From: Phytohabitans rumicis
GTDB taxonomy: Bacteria; Actinomycetota; Actinomycetes; Mycobacteriales; Micromonosporaceae
Assembly: GCF_011764445.1 (NCBI RefSeq)
Contig: NZ_BLPG01000001.1
Span: 5,084,001 to 5,148,000, forward strand
Length of the DNA: 64,000 nt
Direction: 5' to 3'
The notes under the pieces were generated by a model that worked only from the letters and a program-made list of their open reading frames with translations, did no database searches and was not told the DNA's origin. The stretch's first letter is position 1, and each line of letters begins with the position of its first letter. This document shows positions 58,397-64,000 of the stretch, in pieces. A program made the position numbers and the translations under genes.

Positions 58397-59188
58397 TCAG
58401 TTGATGGCGCGGCGCATGAAGCCGCGGATCCCGATCGCCGTGAAGAGCGCGCCGGAGCCGAGCAGTACGACGATGCACAGCCACGGCGGCATGTGCGGCA
58501 CGTCGGGCACCACGGCGGCGCGTACCGCCTCGGACAGGTACGTCAGCGGGTTCAGCGCGGTGACCACCTGGAACCACCGCATCGAGTCCAGCGACTGCCA
58601 CGGGTACTGGGTCGCGCCGGTGAACATCAGCGGAGTCAGGATGACCGCGAAGATGACGCTGATCTTCGATGGCGGGACCATCGTGCCGAGGGCCAGCCCG
58701 ATGCCGGCCCCGACCCAGCTGCCCAGGATGAGGCTGACCACCAGCAGCCACACTCCGTCGGAGTGCCACGGCGCCGAACCGAGCACGAGCGCGCCGACCG
58801 GAAACATCACCACCGCCGCGGCGAGCGCCCGCAGCACGGCGAGCAGCAGCTTCTCCACCGCCACCAGGTACGTCGGCAGCGGCGCGAGCAGCCGGTCCTC
58901 GATCTCCTTGGTGAAGCTGAACTCCATGATCAAGGGGAACGAGACCGTCTGCAGCGCGGTGAGGAACGCGGTCAGCGCCACGATGCCGGGCAGCAGCAGG
59001 TGGGCGTAGTCGTCGCTGACGTACCCGCCGGCGTTGAGCACCTTGGCGAAGACGAACAGCATGAACAGCGGCTGGAGCGCCACCTGGGCCAGGAAGACCC
59101 AGAACTCCTTGCCGGTGACGAAGACGTCCCGCCACAGGATGGCGCGGAAGGCCCGGCCCGGGGTCGGCTGTGCGTCGAGAACCGTCAT
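58397..59188 (-). CDS. ABC-2 type exporter permease
   Basis: 263 aa. Six membrane helices; the ABC-2 region ALNPLTYLSEAVRAAVVPDV and the FTKEIEDRLLAPLPTYLVAV loop resemble DrrB-type daunorubicin-resistance permeases. Start overlaps the ATPase stop by 4 bp. With the ATPase and MarR regulator it forms an exporter operon for an unknown compound. Confidence 0.9.
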   Translation of the reverse strand: MTVLDAQPTPGRAFRAILWRDVFVTGKEFWVFLAQVALQPLFMLFVFAKVLNAGGYVSDDYAHLLLPGIVALTAFLTALQTVSFPLIMEFSFTKEIEDRLLAPLPTYLVAVEKLLLAVLRALAAAVVMFPVGALVLGSAPWHSDGVWLLVVSLILGSWVGAGIGLALGTMVPPSKISVIFAVILTPLMFTGATQYPWQSLDSMRWFQVVTALNPLTYLSEAVRAAVVPDVPHMPPWLCIVVLLGSGALFTAIGIRGFMRRAIN

Positions 59189-60153
59189 CGCAGTCCCCTT
59201 CCGGTGAGGTCGATGAAGACGTCTTCCAGGCTCGCCGTTCCCATGTGGACATTCGTCACGATGGCCGACCGTCCACTCAGTACGGTGATGGCCGGCCCGA
59301 GGACGGCCGCCGGCTCGACGGTCAGGTAGAGCCGGATCGAGCCGCCCGGTCCCGGCGCCACTGATTCGCCGCGCTCGACGCCGGCGACGTCGCCCAGCGC
59401 GACGATCAGCTTGTCGGTGTCGTCTCCGTCCGCCGGCGTGACCGACAGGTCGAGCACCGCCTGCCCCGCCAGCCGGCGGGTCAGCTCGGCCGGCGTGTCC
59501 AGCGCGAGCAGCCGGCCGTGGTCGACGATGCCCACCCGGTCGGCCATCTCGGCGGCCTCGTCCATGTCGTGCGTGGTCAGCACCACCGTGACGCCCCGCG
59601 ATCGCAGGTCGCGCACCCGCTCCCACATGAACAGCCGCGACTGCGGGTCGAGGCCGGTCGTCGGCTCGTCGAGGAAGAGCACCTTCGGCTCGTGCATCAT
59701 GGCTCGCGCGATCATCAGCCGCTGGGCCATCCCGCCCGAGTACCAGTCGACCTTGACGTCGGCCTGCTCAAGCAGGCCGAACTCCTCCAGCATGGCCGCC
59801 GCCTTGGCGTTGCGCTCCGCGCGCGGCACACCGTGGTACGCCGCGTGAAAGGCCAGATTCTGCCGCGGCGTGAGTGACCGGTCCAGGTTGCTCTGCTGGG
59901 GTACGACGGCGAAGTGGCGCTTTCCCCCGACCGGGTCGCGGATGACGTCGATCCCGGCGACGCTCGCCGCGCCGGAGGTCGCCTTGACGCGGGTCGTCAG
60001 CACGCCGATCGTGGTCGACTTGCCGGCGCCGTTCGGCCCGAGCAGGCCGAAGATCTCGCCCGGCTCGACCGTGAACGTCAGCCCGTCCACGGCGTTGACG
60101 TCGCGTTTCGGGTATCGCTTGACCAGGTCGCGGACTTCTACCGCGGGTGTCAT
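59185..60153 (-). CDS. ABC exporter ATP-binding protein, DrrA type
   Basis: 322 aa. Walker A GPNGAGKST, signature YSGGMAQR (Tyr in place of Leu), Walker B VLFLDEPTTGLD and VVLTTHDMDEA; a C-terminal domain of about 90 residues as in DrrA-like proteins. Coupled by 4-bp overlaps with the MarR gene before it and the permease after it. Confidence 0.92.
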   Translation of the reverse strand: MTPAVEVRDLVKRYPKRDVNAVDGLTFTVEPGEIFGLLGPNGAGKSTTIGVLTTRVKATSGAASVAGIDVIRDPVGGKRHFAVVPQQSNLDRSLTPRQNLAFHAAYHGVPRAERNAKAAAMLEEFGLLEQADVKVDWYSGGMAQRLMIARAMMHEPKVLFLDEPTTGLDPQSRLFMWERVRDLRSRGVTVVLTTHDMDEAAEMADRVGIVDHGRLLALDTPAELTRRLAGQAVLDLSVTPADGDDTDKLIVALGDVAGVERGESVAPGPGGSIRLYLTVEPAAVLGPAITVLSGRSAIVTNVHMGTASLEDVFIDLTGRGLR

Positions 60154-60644
60154 GGGCTGTCCTCCCCGTTGGACATGACGATGGGATGTGGTGTGCCGGC
60201 TTCGGCGGCCAGCGTGCCGATCAGCTCCAGCAGGAACTCGCGGATGACGGCCGCCTTGGCCGGGTCGGCGTCGACCGAGGTCAGCGGGCGCGGGTTGCGC
60301 AAGATGCTGAGCAGCGACTGAGCCAGGACGCCGCCGTCCAGGGTCAGCGCGAGCCGTACGGCCCGCCGGTCGGCGGCGTCGCGCTTGCGCTCGACCAGTC
60401 CGGCCTTTTCCAGCGTGTCCACGATGCCGGTGAGCGTGGCCGGACGTACGTAGCACAGCTCGGCCAACTCACCGTGGCTCGACCCGCCGCGATGCCGGAG
60501 CGTGAGGAGCACCGCCATGCCGGCCTGGGTGAGTCCGAACTTCTCGGCCAGCACACGGTTCCACCGCTGGGACGTCAGCTGTCCAGCGACAGCGATCAGA
60601 CGCCCCAGCGGTGCCTCGTGCAGCATCGCCAGCTTCGATTCCAC
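60150..60644 (-). CDS. MarR family regulator
   Basis: 164 aa from GTG 60644. Winged helix with LTQAGMAVLLTLRHRGGSSH, ELAELCYVRPATLTGIVDTL and KRDAADRRAVRLALT (the DRR wing). First gene of the exporter operon, so probably its ligand-released repressor. AT-rich CCTGATATTTAGG just upstream (60661-60673) is a possible but imperfect operator. Confidence 0.9.
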   Translation of the reverse strand: MESKLAMLHEAPLGRLIAVAGQLTSQRWNRVLAEKFGLTQAGMAVLLTLRHRGGSSHGELAELCYVRPATLTGIVDTLEKAGLVERKRDAADRRAVRLALTLDGGVLAQSLLSILRNPRPLTSVDADPAKAAVIREFLLELIGTLAAEAGTPHPIVMSNGEDSP

Positions 60645-60668
60645 GAGGACATGTTAGCCCCCTGATAT

Positions 60669-61115
60669 TTAGGTGCCAAACAGAATTGCCACCGCCGCGC
60701 CGACGAACACGACCTGCAGGGCCGTACGCGGGCCGAGCGGGGTCACCGCCTTGCCGCCGAGGGTGAGCTTGCGGCGGGCCGCGGAGACGTTCGCCGGAAA
60801 CATCGCCAGCATCAACAGCGCCAGCCCGGCGGCGGCCCACGGCGCGGTGACCGGGATGAGCAGCCCGACCGCGCCGGCCAGTTCGAGCACGCCGGTCACG
60901 GCGACCAGCAGGTCCGGCCGGGGCAGTCTCGGCGGGACCATGGCGACGAGGTCGGCGCGGCGCTTCCCGGCGAAGTGCGCCAGCCCCGTGAGCACGAACA
61001 TCAGGGCGAGCCCGACGCGCAAGGCGGGCTGCCAGCCGTCGACGGCGTCGACCCCGGTGAGACCGGCCACGCGGGCGACGACGAAGCCGGCGATGAGGGC
61101 GATCAGCGGTGCCAT
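60669..61115 (-). CDS. DoxX family membrane protein
   Basis: 148 aa from ATG 61115. Four membrane helices: VALIAGFVVARVAG-like start, LRVGLALMFVLTGLAHFAGK, LLVAVTGVLELAGAVGLLIP, and a C-terminal ALQVVFVGAAVAILFG. Matches DoxX/DoxD-like proteins involved in redox or membrane stress. Divergent from a TetR gene with two operator-like palindromes in between. Confidence 0.85.
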   Translation of the reverse strand: MAPLIALIAGFVVARVAGLTGVDAVDGWQPALRVGLALMFVLTGLAHFAGKRRADLVAMVPPRLPRPDLLVAVTGVLELAGAVGLLIPVTAPWAAAGLALLMLAMFPANVSAARRKLTLGGKAVTPLGPRTALQVVFVGAAVAILFGT

Positions 61116-61143
61116 GAGAGGGGCCTCCGTCTCGGGTGCGTAA

Positions 61144-61193
61144 CTTGTCGCTGACAAGATAGCTCCCCGGGGTGGCATCTTGTCAATGGCAAG
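61144..61193. promoter_or_regulatory. Paired TetR operators between doxX-like and tetR genes
   Basis: CTTGTC-GCT-GACAAG (61144-61158, perfect) and CTTGTC-AAT-GGCAAG (61179-61193, one mismatch), centres 35 bp apart. The pair covers the 92-bp divergent promoter region, the usual layout for an autoregulating TetR repressor. Confidence 0.7.
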
Positions 61194-61207
61194 TTAGAGT
61201 GAGGGAC

Positions 61208-61777
61208 ATGACAGAGAGGCGCCCGTACCACCATGGCGACCTGCGCCGCACGCTGCTGGCGGCCGCGGTCGACGCGATCAGCGAGTCCGGGCCGGCCGCG
61301 CTCAGCCTGCGCGAGCTGGCCCGGCGCGCGGGCGTCTCGCACGCGGCCCCGGCCCATCACTTCGGCGACAAGGCCGGGCTGCTGACCGCGCTCGCAGTCG
61401 AGGGCTTCGACCTGCTCGCCGACGCGCTGAACCAGGCGCGGGAACGCACCGGGAGCCTGCTCGAAGCCGGCGTGGCGTACGTGCGGTTCGCGGTGGAGCA
61501 CCGGGCGCACTTCGAGGTGATGTTTCAGCCCAGCCTGTACAACGAGGACGACCCGGAGCTGGCTGCCGCGCAGGAGCGAGCCGGCGCCGCGCTGAGCCAC
61601 GGGGTGGCCGCGCTGCCCGAGCCGCCGGCCGGCCACGACGCGCGCCTCGCCGGCCTGTCCGCGTGGTCGATCGTCCACGGCTTCGCCACGCTCTGGCTCG
61701 CCGGCGCGCTGCCCCCCGTCGTCGGCGACGACGCCGGCGAAGCCGCCCGCCTGGTAATCCGCCGCCTCTTCAACTGA
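61208..61777 (+). CDS. TetR family regulator
   Basis: 189 aa from ATG 61208. HTH with HGDLRRTLLAAAVDAISESG, LSLRELARRAGVSHAAPAHH and FGDKAGLLTALA; C-terminal TetR_C (WHG-type) domain with MFQPSLYNEDDPEL and LSAWSIVHGFATLWL. Probably represses the divergent DoxX gene and itself through the palindromes between them. Confidence 0.92.
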   Translation: MTERRPYHHGDLRRTLLAAAVDAISESGPAALSLRELARRAGVSHAAPAHHFGDKAGLLTALAVEGFDLLADALNQARERTGSLLEAGVAYVRFAVEHRAHFEVMFQPSLYNEDDPELAAAQERAGAALSHGVAALPEPPAGHDARLAGLSAWSIVHGFATLWLAGALPPVVGDDAGEAARLVIRRLFN

Positions 61778-61784
61778 CCCCACG

Positions 61785-61839
61785 TGTTAGGAGGGGTCCC
61801 TTGCTATGCAAAAAGCGTTAACAAGGTGCCCTTCCTTGC
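61785..61839. terminator. GCAAGGAAGGG palindromic element, variant copy, between convergent genes
   Basis: Reads TGTTAGGAGGGGTCCCTTGC, TATGCAAAAAGCG, then TTAACAAGGTGCCCTTCC, TTGC. Fills the gap between the TetR stop and the stop of the convergent guaB1. Its arms are less perfect than at 39459 and 58338, and it is the closest relative of the copy inside cydD. Confidence 0.75.
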
Positions 61840-61841
61840 GG

Positions 61842-64000
<2,159 letters not shown>

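Overview
The window comes from a high-GC Gram-positive actinobacterium. GC-rich codon use, many GTG/TTG starts, very short intergenic gaps, a conservon (cvn) operon, actinobacterial GuaB1, CydABCD and DUF4349/SCO6745-type proteins all fit the family Micromonosporaceae. The genus (Phytohabitans- or Actinoplanes-like) is inference only. No tRNA, rRNA, CRISPR array, intact insertion sequence or phage gene was seen.

Layout. 1-4.4 kb: end of a glycosidase, a beta-helix lipoprotein, MerR and TetR regulators, and a membrane protein under TetR-type operators. 4.6-15.1 kb: a nucleoside uptake and breakdown block (BMP lipoprotein, ATPase, two permeases, cytidine deaminase, thymidine phosphorylase, adenosine deaminase) with a DUF4272 gene and an RlmA-type methyltransferase. 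15.4-20.4 kb: a conservon (kinase, roadblock, DUF742, GTPase). 20.9-24.7 kb: two reverse-strand genes, one joining an IS110-transposase-like domain to a tail shared with the conservon kinase. 24.8-26.5 kb: PadR and two paralogous membrane proteins. 26.5-32.1 kb: cydABCD; 32.4-33.7 kb: BlaR/BlaI-like pair. 33.8-41.1 kb: Uma2 protein, two aldehyde dehydrogenases, deoC, upp, NUDIX, GPP34, phosphohexomutase, a second nucleoside/sugar-phosphate group. 41.2-53.3 kb: Ser/Thr kinase, acyl-CoA mutase, M20 amidohydrolase, DUF4349 lipoprotein and assorted enzymes. 53.6-57.0 kb: ATP-grasp / alpha-E / transglutaminase operon. 57.0-58.3 kb: a truncated threonyl-tRNA synthetase paralogue behind what looks like a threonine attenuator. 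58.4-64 kb: MarR-ABC exporter, DoxX/TetR pair, guaB1 and the end of a biotin-dependent carboxylase subunit.

Together the nucleoside genes import nucleosides, deaminate cytidine and adenosine, release bases (deoA), recycle uracil (upp) and GMP (guaB1), and feed deoxyribose phosphate through phosphomutase and DeoC to acetaldehyde, which neighbouring aldehyde dehydrogenases may oxidise.

Three families of palindromic repeats lie mostly between genes: a 95-bp element with GATCAAGG half-sites on a 19-bp ruler (six copies), a GTGATCAAGG palindrome (two copies, between convergent genes), and a GCAAGGAAGGG palindrome (three copies between convergent genes and one read in frame inside cydD). Seven genes are broken by one-base changes in G/C runs, thirteen sites in all; since most are conserved genes that stay otherwise intact, consensus errors in the sequence are the likeliest cause.
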